Assembly: GCA_009760855.2 (NCBI GenBank)
Contig: WPIO01000115.1
Location: 1,200,648 to 1,264,647 of the forward strand
Reading direction: 5' to 3'
Length of the DNA stretch: 64,000 nt
Origin: Cristatella mucedo
Lineage: Eukaryota > Bryozoa > Phylactolaemata > Cristatellidae
Shown here: piece after piece, positions 19,661 to 30,315 of the stretch
How positions within the stretch are numbered: the stretch's first letter is position 1
Layout: each line of letters begins with the position of its first letter
Notes under the pieces: generated by a model
What the model was told of the DNA's origin: nothing
Database searches by the model: none
The model's input: only the letters and a program-made list of their open reading frames with translations
Position numbers and translations under genes: made by a program

Positions 19661-21740
19661 GTTGACTGTAGTTCAATAAGCGAATTTCCGTGAAGTAGGT
19701 TTATATTTATAAGTGGAATCATTTCATAGTTGAACCATTAAAAAAGCCGTTCACGACCGTTGAAATACGGTTTTACAGAGCCCTCTCGATATAAACTAAC
19801 ACCTTATAGACACAATTCCACATGTATTTACCATCATATCTTTCAGAATGAGATAAAATAAGACATATTAGATGAGAAAAATATCATATTATTATTGAAG
19901 GAAAATGAATTACTCGCACACATTAAGGTCTTACGCTAGGGTAGTAAAACACTGAAAAATACGCTCGGATTGGATTTGCTTCACCACATCATATTTTTTT
20001 AAACAAATTCTTGCCCACACATATGGAGTGGTTGAGCGGCAGCACCTGGTGTTGAATGGTACGCTGGGGGGCTCGAACACATATAATGACAGATTGTGTT
20101 TATGTTAGTTTTACTTTTTACTCTAATAAAGTGGGCTGTAATTGAGCCACACAACGAAGAGAGCTTTGTATCATTTTCGCGATCTGAGTCAACTCTTTAA
20201 TTGGAAATGTGTGCACTGTATTCGAAAAACTGCGATAGAGTGAAGCCGCGAAAGTTGGAAAGAGAATAGCCGACCAACGATCTTACAAATTTTCTCTGCT
20301 TATAAGCCTCAGGTCTTTGTGCAGTTGCAGACAGAGATATATGGCATTGCCTTTCATTACGTTACCTGCAACATTTTACTCCCCTTCAGCTGTTGGATCG
20401 ACTTCCATAATTTTCATTACATATTGGATTGATTCACATTCAGTTTTCTTACGGTATAATTTAGTTTTGAGACACTAATTGTTAGCATGTGATTCAATCA
20501 GTAGGTGATTCCATTGATGTATTGGTTTCAGTTCTTGTCGTCACCACGATTTCATACTTGCAATACCTCAGCCATTCCTTAGTAGGTGTCACGTGTGAGT
20601 CCGAAAGCAGCTCTTTGATACATGTAGGCAGGAGCATTGGCTTTAAGGTGTAGAAGACCAGCGAGGAAGAAAGGTGAATTCTTTCCTCCATGCTTTATGG
20701 CGTCAGTCATCGTTGGCGAGCTTTCTTTGGTTAGAGCAGCTATGCCTGTGGTTTATTTGCTCGGTAGGTATATTGTGACGATGCCTGATGCTGTTTCAGT
20801 GGCTGAGGCAATGTCATCAGCTCGTTGTTATGCATCTGAAGGGTAGCCCACAACTTAGTCCCATCGACGTTGGCAAGTGGGAAGCACATTTGAAAAATAG
20901 CGGTGCAATGCAGCTCTATCAAGGTAGTTAGCAATTCTCCTGATTGTGCTACATGGACGGTCTTTGAAGCTTTAAGAAGATTTAGTAGGGGCTTTTAAAA
21001 GCGCACCATTTGAAGCAGAGCTTCTTGTGCCGTTCTGTTAAATGAGACCGATGGTGGTAAGTCAGGTTACCCAATTTCCGCAAGTAGAATCTAAATAAGT
21101 TATCATGTTGCATTAAAATGCAATTACTCAGGTGCTAGAAGTCTTTAAATTTAGTTAAGTGATTAGGAATGAATAGGTCATAGTTATCTTTTACTATAAC
21201 CACTTAAGCTCCTGAATTTTAGACTAATAAAATCAACTTACATTTAATAAGACTTAAGTTCTTATAAGAGAGTAATTTAAATAATCACGCAAGGCTAGCT
21301 TTCCTAAGTGATCGAAATTTTAGCTAAGTAGTTGCTTTTTCTCGGCCGGACTTCTAGAAAGACTCCGATAGAATTTTAAGAGAGTTTTGCAAGATATATA
21401 TTGACAGCTCACAGCCGCAAGAAAAACCACATTTTTAAATTAAGTCGGTCAATCCTAAAGGACGATTGAAAAGATTATCGTCTAGGAATGCTATAACTAC
21501 CTAAGATGTTGAGGACGCCTGAAATGCAATTTTATTTCAATATTTTTTAATTTTGTATATATAAGGTTGAATGAACAGAAAATTGATGTATCTGGTAGCT
21601 CTGGAAGCATATGGTTTGTAGAAAATTTACAATAAGACGCCTTGGGATACTTATTCTAAAGCTTTTGCTTAAAGAATAAACATGAACTGAAAAGACACGA
21701 CCTTAGTGATCGACAATTCGGCAAAAAGGAATAGATTGCC
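19661..21740. other. unique AT-rich sequence
   Basis: No repeat or gene is supported. Open frames at 20494-20691 (minus) and 20637-20846 (plus) overlap antisense and have no recognisable domain. Possible undetected exons or introns of the minus-strand gene to the right. Confidence 0.4.
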
Positions 21741-21755
21741 CATGAAAGAATTTTA

Positions 21756-21990
21756 TTATTGGATACCGTCCAAAATTCTGCACTCTGAAAAATTGTGCAC
21801 ACTTTCAGATGAATATATCCAACCATCAACGTTGCCAATCATGTTAAAGCTGGGCCAAAGTAAGGGGCAAGAAACTTTTGATGCATAAAGAAGCAAATTA
21901 AAATGACCCTTTTTCGGTAGTTGGCGTCCTGTTGCAATAGTAAATCTCATCTTCGCCAAAAAGAGAACTACTCACCATCGAAACTACGTC
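21756..21990 (-). CDS. possible downstream exon(s) of the unidentified 22 kb gene
   Basis: Minus-strand frames in this interval have coding-like composition, such as FGEDEIYYCNRTPTTEKGSF ending in a stop near 21898, and a second frame with NMIGNVDGWIYSSESVHNF. The plus strand is also open at 21706-21888 (LPIMLKLGQSKGQETFDA), so strand and frame are uncertain. Nothing is recognised. Confidence 0.2.
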
Positions 21991-22018
21991 GGTGTGATCA
22001 GTTAGTTAAGGTACCCAC

Positions 22019-22100
22019 CTATTTCACCAATATCAAGGTAAATGTATTCGATGACCTTGGTCTTGGGCTTGAGTTCCACGGAAAAAATCAAACCTACTGA
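22019..22100 (-). CDS. candidate exon of an unidentified gene, with splice donor
   Basis: The minus-strand frame encodes VELKPKTKVIEYIYLDIG then Glu-Ile and the first base of a Gly codon, at which point a strong splice donor follows (ATAG|GTGGGT, GT at 22018-22017). The upstream border is less certain; AG dinucleotides occur near 22100-22107. The segment lies just downstream of the better exon at 22134-22391 and probably belongs to the same gene. No family recognised. Confidence 0.4.
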
Positions 22101-22133
22101 ATTCTTTAAGGTGGCTATGCGAATAAATTATAT

Positions 22134-22391
22134 TTAGGCAGGATTATTATTTGTAAAGATCATAGTGTCACGATTCAAAGTAGGTCGCACATAATTGCCA
22201 CTCGAAAAAGGACTAGCTACATCCATAAACCTAGTGACATACTGCATCTTTTCCCTAAGCAATGACGAGAGAACGGAAATATGTGTGGGACCTACAGAGA
22301 ACTCTATGAATTCATTTATAGCCGCAATGCAGTAAAGCAGAGAGCTTAACAAAGATCGCTCAATCGTGGCGTCTTGAACAGCAGCACCAGC
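22134..22391 (-). CDS. candidate exon of an unidentified gene
   Basis: The minus-strand sequence TTGATTAACAG (AG at 22393-22392) is a good splice acceptor, and the frame is then open for 85 codons. It encodes AGAAVQDATIERSLLSSLLY, the segment FIEFSVGPTHISVLSSL, and LREKMQYVTRFMDVAS. The composition is strongly protein-like: helical, leucine-rich and with balanced charge. A donor could be CACTAG|GTTTAT within the frame, which would leave the last 30 codons as intron. I do not recognise the family. Flanking candidate exons lie at 22445-22730 and 22019-22100 on the same strand. Confidence 0.45.
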   Translation of the reverse strand, partial: AGAAVQDATIERSLLSSLLYCIAAINEFIEFSVGPTHISVLSSLLREKMQYVTRFMDVASPFSSGNYVRPTLNRDTMIFTNNNPA

Positions 22392-22444
22392 CTGTTAATC
22401 AAAATTTTTCAAAGATAATCTCTACAAAGTAAGTGCATGTGAAA

Positions 22445-22730
22445 CTAAGCAGTGACTAAGGAGTGAGTGCCATCATTTTTTAAATCCTCCAAGGTAACGT
22501 ATGCAGAATGTTCAACGAAGAATAAGTGGGCTTTAATAATCCCTTAGAACGGGCCTCAAGCTGACTAAGTTCGTTTTCAATGACCTCTTTAATATATGCA
22601 GGAGTTTGCATCACATCCGCGGTAAGCAGTATGCAGGTTGCAGTCAGAGCTTCGTTGCTAAGTAGCATGAGTGGAGCATATAATAAAGCCGACAAAAAGG
22701 CGCCAGCCAAAGCAAAATTTGAGTCACACT
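22445..22730 (-). CDS. candidate exon of an unidentified gene, frame disrupted
   Basis: One minus-strand frame reads NEALTATCILLTADVMQTPA, then EVIENELSQLEARSKGLLK. Exactly there a different frame takes over with AHLFFVEHSAYVTLEDLKND, which also looks coding and ends at a stop at 22445-22447. A single-base indel, either true decay or an assembly error, would explain this. No family recognised. Position and strand fit the same gene as 22134-22391. Confidence 0.35.
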
Positions 22731-22849
22731 ATACTCAAATAAAACAGAAGAGGCAGAAAATGGTGGGCTAAAACCTGTCATGATAATTCTTCTAGAGGCG
22801 ACTTGAAATGATCGTTCCTTATATGTTTGTTGATCCACAGTTTTTTTTT

Positions 22850-22992
22850 CACAGCGACTGACGAGCCTTTAAGGCTACGACAGCTGCTTGGAACAGCAAT
22901 AAAGGATCGCCAGCTACAGGATTGAAGCCGACAATCTCGGGAAAGAGGTTGTGAAAAGCGACTGCCTTGCCTAACGTGTGCCATTGCTGCTC
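22850..22992 (-). mobile_element. SINE-2
   Basis: Same order as the 19.1 kb copy on the minus strand: ATGGCACACGTTAGGCAAGGCAG (A box region), TCGGCTTCAATCCTG (decayed B box, TTCAATCC), then GGCGATCCTTTATTGC and AGCAGCTGTCGTAGCCTTAAAGG. Confidence 0.7.
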
Positions 22993-23984
22993 AAAATATC
23001 CTCGGTCTGTCGTTGGGAAAGCATTACACCAAAGAGAGGAGCCAATTAGAAGGCATTGCTTAGTCAAATGTATTTTGTACTGGTAAGTAGGAGCTGATAC
23101 CTTGAGGTTGGACGCCCGAACCAGCATCAGGATTGATGTGCTGTAGCACAGTCATCTCGTCGTCACTCTACTGCTTAGGAAGATGCCTAACGTAGGCACG
23201 TTTAACCGTCTAAAACGGAATTAGGCTACCACAGAGGAAAGGAAAGGTAAATATACTGGAAATTTCAGGACTGCCCTCCTTGGCAAAGAATGCTTGATAT
23301 CACACCCCGGCGATGCAGGCTTTTGTTTGACCACTGTTTATTCACCGTCACTTGTCTGAAGCGATGCCGTTCCTCTCCGAGGATATGTCATTTTATGAGT
23401 ACGTTGTCGGCTCTATCTTTGTCCGTATGCAACACTGCACTAGAGCATTTTCTCATTTTTAAAAACGAAGACATCAATGTCAGATTACTAAAAGATAGTG
23501 GTAAGATAGGATCTAGAGAAAGATGCAGTAGTGATTGACCTTGCAATGAACGACCATGTAACGACTCATCGCTCAGGATTGCAGCTGCTTCTGGGTAGTC
23601 GATTTAGTATTCTTTCAAAAGGAATCGGCTTTAAGGAGAGCGATTAAATAAATAATAATAAAACTGTAGTATACAGCCATATGGGACCCTGATCTTTTTG
23701 TAGGCACTTCGTGTTTGCTGAAAATAAATAGAGGTCACAAGGTTAGTGGCTGCATGCTCAATAAAAACATGTATAGAATTGTTTGAGGTGGAATGCACGG
23801 GGTCACATTGAATATATGGTTATTGGCAGCATGAAAAGCCAATACAAATAAGCAGGCAACGGGCGAATTACATACACCCACTAAATTGTGCACTTCGCAT
23901 GTGCTTCATGAGTATTTTACTCTGCTTAAGTCAGGGAATGTGAAGCTAGTAGAATGTGAGTTTCAAGCTTATTGGGGCAAACGA
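22993..23984. other. no recognised feature
   Basis: Unique sequence. Parts near 23740-23900 faintly resemble decayed LINE-A 3' UTR (AAATAGAGGTCACAAGG, GGGGTCACATTGAATATATGGTTA, GGCAGCATGAAAAGC), but this cannot be confirmed by eye. Confidence 0.3.
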
Positions 23985-24135
23985 ACCACATGCACAGTGC
24001 CTGAGAGATTTAAATTCCGTGAATGATTATATTCTTAAAAGAGTTGCTGCCATACTTAGTCAGGCGGGGGTTGATCTGATAGGTAGGCTTCAGCAGAAGA
24101 ACAAAGGTGCCTATAAGCTAGCGACCCTTAAACTT
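23985..24135 (-). mobile_element. LINE-A fragment, inverted next to a plus-strand copy
   Basis: GAGATTTAAATTCCGTGAATG, TCAGGCGGGGGTTGATCTGATAGGTAGGCT and AAAGGTGCCTATAAGCTAGCGACC match the minus-strand C-terminal region (compare 36400-36540 and 53000-53110). It abuts the plus-strand LINE-A at about 24136. Confidence 0.6.
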
Positions 24136-25045
24136 GATGGGTTACTTAAAATTGGCTCTGCCAGCATATCTCCAGTTCAATCAGCTCGAAATCTATGTGT
24201 CATGTTCCAAAGCGACCTCTCGTTAGACGACCATTTCAGCTCCACAGTAAAATTTGCCTATTTGTAGCTTCATAAAACTGCTAAAATTTGGGCTTGTTTA
24301 GATAAGGATACCACGTCTAAGTTGGCCCATGCATTCGTGACATCCCGTCTCGACTTCTGCAACTCACTGCTTACTGGCCTACCAGCATGTGTGATCAGGC
24401 GTTTGCAGCTGGTGCAAAAATCTGCAGCTAGGCTTGTCTGTCGTGAGCGTCACAGTTGCCACATCACTCCACTTCTCGCCGACCTGCACAGGCTACTGGT
24501 CAAGCAACGGATTGACTTCAAGGTTTTTTCGCTCACTTTTAGGTCCCTTCATGCTATGGCTCCAGCCTATCTCTTAGATATACACACCCACCAGGCAAAG
24601 AATCGTACCTACCGCTTTTCGGAATCCAACAGTCTACAAATACCTCGTATAAACCTCAAATCCTTTGGAGACAGTGCATTGAGTTCGTACGCTCCCAAAG
24701 CGTGGAACTCCCTCCCGACCTGCGTCAGAACAAACCCTGACCTGACCACGTTAAAAAAAACTTAAAAACACACCTATTTAGGACAGCATTCAGTGGATCC
24801 CAGTGATTTGTTCTTCATGAGCTTATGAGTGCTGACACCGTGTATGCTGCCACTAACCACATTTGCATGCTGACCCTTCCCTTCTTGCCTTTAACCATGT
24901 TCTTCGAGTTGTTTGTTTATAGAGCACGATTTTACTCACCATTCAATTGCATTTACCTTTAAAGCAACCGTCAAGCGTCTACAGAGAGATTAAGTTCTGT
25001 GAAAGAGCTTTATCGAATGCAATAAGATTGGTATTACTATTATTA
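24136..25045 (+). pseudogene. LINE-A, RT C-terminal to 3' end
   Basis: Encodes LKIGSASISPVQSARNL, ending at a TAG near 24265. Then a good frame at 24322-24765 has AFVTSRLDFCNSLLTGLPAC, QKSAARLVCRERHSCHITPL and SSYAPKAWNSLP. The 3' UTR and a decayed hairpin with an ATT tail end near 25045. It is 5'-truncated just before the KIGSAS segment, as in the 45 kb copy. Confidence 0.85.
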
Positions 25046-25164
25046 CTTGATTGGGAGCATTAGCTTGTCAGAAAATACTGGCGTTGTATGGCAGCAGTGA
25101 AGGTCACGACTCCCAAGTCCAGTAGCAGAGATCAGACTGTGACAGTTAGTATAATATTAAAAAT

Positions 25165-26625
25165 AACTAATATATTAGTACTAATAATAATGCACTGGAT
25201 AATGCACCCTCAGAGATCTTGATCTGTCTATTGGCGATTTACATTTGCTTTAAAGGGAAATGCAATTAAATGGTCGCAAAAATCATGCTTTATAAACAAA
25301 AAAATGAATAGCATTCTTAGGGGTGACATGCATTGGGTCACAATGCAAATGTAGTTAGCTGCAGCGTGCACAGTGTAAGTATGCATAAGCACACGAAGGA
25401 AGAATCGCAGGGACCCACTAAATGCTGTGTGAAATAGGCTTATCCTTAAATTCTTTTTAAATGAGGTTAGGTCAAAGGATGTTCTGACACAGTTCGGATG
25501 AGAGTTCAAGGCTCTGGGAGCATACGAACTAAATGCATGGTCTCCAAAGTATTTGAGGTTCGTACGAGGTATTCGTAATCAGCTATATTCCGAAAAGCAG
25601 GTGGTACTATGCTTGGCCTTAAGGGGGAGCATATCTGAGAGGTAGGCCGGAACCAAATAATGAAGTGACCTATAGGTGAGCGACAAAACCCTGAAGTAAG
25701 TACTTTGCTTGACTGGTAGCTAGTGTAGGTCAGCGAGAAGTGGAGTAATCTAGCAAATGGCAAGTTCATGACAGACAAGCCTAGCTGCAGAGTTTGGTAC
25801 CAGCTGCAATTGCCTGATCACCCATGCTGATAGGCCAGGGAGCAGCGAGTTGCAGAAGTCAAGACGGGATGTCACGAATGAATGGACCAACTTAGATATG
25901 GTATCCATATCTAAACAAACCTGAACTTTTGCAATTTTTTGAAGCGGAAGATAGGCTGATTTTACTGTAGAGCTGATACGGTCGTGTGACAAGAGGTCGC
26001 TTTTGAATATGACACCTACATTTTGAGCTGATTGAACTAAAGATAGGCTGGCAGAGCCAAAGTTAAGCTTCATACCTTCCAATATGTGAATCACGTGGGG
26101 TTTTCCTATACCTAGTCAGTTAGTTGTATCATCATTTAGTCTTAGAAAATTTGTTTCCTTACATGGGCGGATGTCATCAACACAGGCAGCAAGGAATTTG
26201 AGTGAATTTGTGGTGCTCGAAGGCTTGGAGGGATCAAAGCAAAGGTACAGCTGAGTCTCATCCACATAGAAGTGAAAGCCTAGATTGTGCTAGGCTATCA
26301 CATCAGCAAGAGGGAGAGTCAAAACCGTGAAAAGAACCGGACCGAGAAAGGAGCCCTGAGGTACCCCCATATTTCAGAAGTACCTTATACGATCTTTGTC
26401 CATTCACCTCAATTCTCTGGAGTCTTCTCTCATGATAGGACCTGAACCATTGCAGAGCAGTGTCAGTGATGCCCAGGCGAGATGAGAGGCACTCTAAAAT
26501 AACTTTGTGATCGATAGTATCAAAAGCTTCCGTAAGATCTAGAAAAACAAGCCGAGACACTCCACCCATATCTGCCTTCCTAAGTAGGTCGTTGCATACC
26601 CTAAGCAAAAAGGAACAGCTGCCAA
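25165..26625 (-). pseudogene. LINE-A, RT to 3' end, broken
   Basis: From the high-coordinate end: LLRVCNDLLRKADMGGVSRL and DLTEAFDTIDHKVILECLSS (RT catalytic Asp), then GRLQ-type and KYGGTSGLLSRSGSF (mutated GVPQGSVLGPVLF). The YADD area is in DNA near 26250-26290 (CATAGAAGTGAAAGCC), then GVIFKSDLLSHDRISS, SFVTSRLDFCNSLLPGLSAW and the C-terminal region to a 3' UTR with an ATT-rich tail near 25165. Frameshifts at about 26370, 26100 and 25760 break it. Confidence 0.85.
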
Positions 26626-26697
26626 ATCATTACCGGCATCACAAAATAATAAATAAATAGATCGTAGCTTATTAAAAAGGTCCTTTCACGTAGCTAC

Positions 26698-26835
26698 ATA
26701 AGAGCCTTTACGGCTAGCAGCACAGCTTGCACTGACGATACACGATTGCCTTCCTCGGGAATCGATCGCATGACCTTGGGACCGAGGTCATGAAATCCAG
26801 TGCCTTCTCTAGTGTGCCATCACGGCTCACCAAGG
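26698..26835 (-). mobile_element. SINE-2
   Basis: Same order as at 19.1 kb: AAGAGCCTTTACGGCTAGCAG, GCTTGCACTGACGATACACGATTGCC, GGGAATCGATCGCATGACC (decayed B box), GTCATGAAATCCAGTGCCTT and AGTGTGCCATCACGGCTCA on the plus strand, so the element points to the minus strand. Confidence 0.7.
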
Positions 26836-27404
26836 TATAAGTCCCAACGTTCTTTGCTAGGGAGAGGCAGCTATACGATTTCCAGTATACTTGCACGATA
26901 TTTTCACGTCGGCAGCCAAATCCAGCTTCATACGGAAAGATGCCTGCATTCAGTGTTTCTCTAAGCAGAATACCTCGACTGTTGAACTAGCTGGAAGCGG
27001 TTGATAGCATTCAGTTTCAGTACTTAGGACGGGATTTCCAAAGTGCATTCGGCTATCTAGATGTGTTGTCAGAGTCTAAACAAGCCCAAAACGATCAACA
27101 ACTGCAAGATATACAAGTTACCAAGTCAAGTATGGTATGTGGATCAGTCATGTAAGACGGTTTTGCAGTTTCTAGTTCTCAAAAATGCCACACATTTCCA
27201 AAAGACCGTAAAATTTTCCAAGATTTATAAAAATTCGACCTTCATTAATGCTGTTCAGTACCTGCAACATTTTCATCGCATGCTCCGACTAGTTTCAGAC
27301 TGATAACAATTCTACTGCTGCCTGGTCGGTCTAGGACGGCTTGCAAAAAACATCGGCTCCTTTCAGTTTGGCTTCTCTTGCCACCTGCTTGCCGCTTAGC
27401 TTGA
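26836..27404. other. no recognised feature
   Basis: Unique AT-rich sequence, including a plus-strand open frame at 27061-27303 with no recognisable domain. A similar phrase (GATATACAAGTTACCAAGTCAAGTATGG, 27108-27135) occurs at 38721-38750 (GATATACAGGTTTCCAAGTAAACGATGG) followed by CAATTTTCAAGTTTCTAG. The two may be copies of an undefined old repeat. Confidence 0.3.
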
Positions 27405-27409
27405 AGGGC

Positions 27410-27885
27410 ATCTTATGCTCCCCCATCAGGCCGAGCATCGTTCCATCCGTTTTTCAGAATCCAACAGTCTAAAAATACCTCTTTCGAACCTCAAATTCTT
27501 TGGAGACCGTGCATTTAGTTTGTATGCTTCCAAAGCCTGGAACTCCTTCCCAACCTGTGTCAGAACATCCCTTGACCAGACCACATTTAAAAAGAATTTA
27601 AAAACACCCCTATTTAGGACAGCATTTAGTGGGTACCTGTGATTCTTGCTTCATGTGCTTATGCATGCTGACACTGTGCATGCTGCCACTAACCACATTT
27701 GCATGCTGACCCTGTGCATGTCAACCCTAACCATTTTATTCATTTGTTTGTTTATGAAGCATGATTTTACTCACCATTCAACTGAATTTCCCTTTGCAGC
27801 AAATGTAAAGCGCCTAGTGAGAGATTAAGTTATCTGAGTTCACTTTATCAAGTGCATTGTTAGTTTTATTTTTAAAAAGTGCCAG
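27410..27885 (+). pseudogene. LINE-A C terminus and 3' UTR
   Basis: Encodes LPHQAEHRSIRFSESNSLKI and SLYASKAWNSFPTCV to a stop at about 27640, then the standard LINE-A 3' UTR and a weakened hairpin. The frame is open for 75 codons. It is 5'-truncated. Confidence 0.85.
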
Positions 27886-28114
27886 AAACCCTACTTTTCG
27901 GACCTCCCTGCTCCTTACGTATGCAATTGTTTGGCACTATCCTTTAATTACATCCGTCAAGTTACGTCGTTATCGAACAGCACTTTAAAACATGGGTGTT
28001 CGTTCAAGTCAATTCTTAGGTGGTTCTTAAATGGTTGTTGCTTTTCCTATGTTATGTGGCAGCCGACCAGCACACTATTAGGCCATTCGTAGTAACCAGA
28101 GGTCTTATTAGTAA
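27886..28114. other. no recognised feature
   Basis: Short unique interval between LINE copies. Confidence 0.3.
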
Positions 28115-29305
28115 TGTAGTTTATTTCCGTCTGTAACTCCATAAAGCCGTAAAAGCTATGCGATTATTAGACAGGGGAGTTTGGAATATCACATTCACAA
28201 CCTAAGCGGCTTTCGGAACGCATTCGGTAGCCCACAGACTTTGTCTCACGCAAACAAAAGAATGGAAAACTTGCAAGGTCAGGAGAGCGGTTTAGGTAGT
28301 GAGTAGCCTGGAAGTAACAGTTTGGTATGGCTGGAAAGGCTGTGCCATAGTCGGCAGTAGGAGAGTAGTTGTCGTTGCCTGAGAATTGTGAAAGCGAGAT
28401 CCACAGTCTCGGAACTGCAGAGCTATAGGTTCTTAGCTAACAGTCTTTAAGCGGAGAAGTGGAATAGATAAACTAATATCCAAACAGGACTTAAGGGCAC
28501 AAAGAGCCTGAACCTGATGCAGCAGTTCAGCTAGGTAAGAAGGAGCCAAGCTGTGGTTGCCAGTCAGGGTAAGAACTCTGCTCTGAATCCACAGTCAACT
28601 GGTATCTATTCTAGCTCTTTTAGCAAAGGAGATACGAGCGCAAAGTTCTGGGACATAAAGACTAGCTTTGCAGCAATATTCAAAGCCTGCTGCAGTGGCC
28701 TCGTTGCTTTCTTTGGTAGCTCAGCCAAAAGAGAATTACACAAACTAAGCCGAGACAGAACTAAGGAGCTAGTTAAATTTTTGAAAGCCACTCTGAAAGA
28801 CAGCTCTTAATCTTGGATAGGTATCGGAAGTGATGACAAGCTGTAGATGCACTCTTCTGAATGAGGCTTTTAAAAGTAAAACAGCTGTCGACAACGAAAT
28901 CTAGATGTTGAGCACGTGGTGACGGTCGCACAACAGCATCACCTATTAGTAGAGCAAAGCCTTGTAATCCAGCCACACGTTTAGGATGTCCAACGAGCAG
29001 CAGTTCGGTTTTAATTGTTGTTTATTTTAAAGAAGTTTTGCTACATCCAGTATCTAATGTAAACAAGGCAAGTATTCAGTTTCTCTGTTTCTACAGCAGA
29101 TTGTGACGGGTTTTTTGACAAATAAAGTTACCGTTAGCATAAAAGTGATATCCTATTGTCTTGGCCCTAATAACTTTTTCCGGAAGTTCATAAATGAAGA
29201 ATAGCAAGGAACCAAATAAAGATCCTCGAGGAACTCTACAGGTGACCCGTCTCGTGTGAGACCTGACCCCATACGTCACGGATTGAACACGCTTGGACAA
29301 CTAAA
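28115..29305 (-). pseudogene. LINE-B, RT C-terminal half to 3' end
   Basis: Minus-strand frames: GSLFGSLLFFIYELPEKVIR with IGYHFYANGNFI, where YADD has become YANG; then DAVVRPSPRAQHLDFVVDSC, SRLSLCNSLLAELPKKATRP and ALNIAAKLVFMSQNF. The 3' UTR stem-loop (CTCCATAAAG..AGCTATGCG, both arms changed compatibly) starts near 28135. Catalytic loss and stops make it dead. Confidence 0.8.
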
Positions 29306-29405
29306 AAAAGACACTGGATGCAAAGCCCTTAGAGAACTCGACCTCTTTCTAGGCACTCTATATTAGCAGCACGGAAACCACTATCGAATGGTTAGTGGTA
29401 GCATG
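29306..29405 (-). mobile_element. LINE-A 3' end, severely 5'-truncated
   Basis: CAAAGCCCTTAGAGAACTCG and CCTCTTTCTAGGCACTCTAT are the decayed hairpin on the minus strand, followed by a short UTR piece (CTATCGAATGGTTAGTGG). It directly abuts LINE-B. Confidence 0.6.
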
Positions 29406-30315
29406 CTCACTGAACGATCATTAGCGAGTTCCAATTTTTTATTAGCAAAAGAGCCTGGCGTGATTCTTGTGAGCATTGCAACACTTCTACTATCGCAATT
29501 CCATAAATTCCATTCATCTTCTTAAATGATTCTGTGGCAGTGAATTTATGTCCCGACTGTGACTTAGCTCCCTCGGAATTAATGCAAAGCCGACTACTCA
29601 ATGAACTAATTACGTAAAAAATCAAGCAGCATGAAAAAAACATGTAGTTAGTGATGCATGAAAATATTTTTGAGAAATATATTGGGCTGTAAAGAGATGT
29701 CGCTTATCTGAAGGAAACCATCCTTGAGGAACTTTAGGCGGGAGGTGTGTACGTACCAATCGTATTAGAGAGCCTTGCATTCATTATTAAAATATATTAA
29801 TTGAACAAAATAATTTGTAAAATGAAAGAGTACTTTATTATTAGTTTTTCGTGCGGCTAAAGCACAGCCACCAGTTTGACGAGGCTCAGCATAGGAAGCA
29901 TTATGCATAAGTCGAAGTAAACACGTCGCTTAGAGCAAAGTAGGTCTATGGGGAATAATGCAAAAGCGTTAGCCCGCATTATTTCAACGGAAATTAAGCT
30001 GAAATGTTAAGCGGTAAAACTGGTCACGTTTTGACAAGACCGCAGCCGAAATTCGATGTCTCGAACAGGCTTGCTGGGCAGTTACTGTAGTTACTGTAAC
30101 GTCAGTTTTGTAAGTGTAAATGTTGTAGCCCGGCGTCGGAAACCAGGCGTATTGTAGCAGTTTCAAACAGCAACAGCAAATCCTTTAAGACTCAAGTACA
30201 TCCTTCTTCTCTTGAAGTGCTGTTGAAATTTTAGAGTTGAAATTTACTGAATGATATCCGACTAATGCAGTGAAAGTAGTTACCTGGCAGCGGATACGAC
30301 GGGCTTCGCAGACCG
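29406..30315. other. no recognised feature
   Basis: Unique sequence 3' of the ubiquitin-like gene. It may contain that gene's 3' UTR on the minus strand. I did not identify a polyadenylation site with confidence. Confidence 0.3.
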
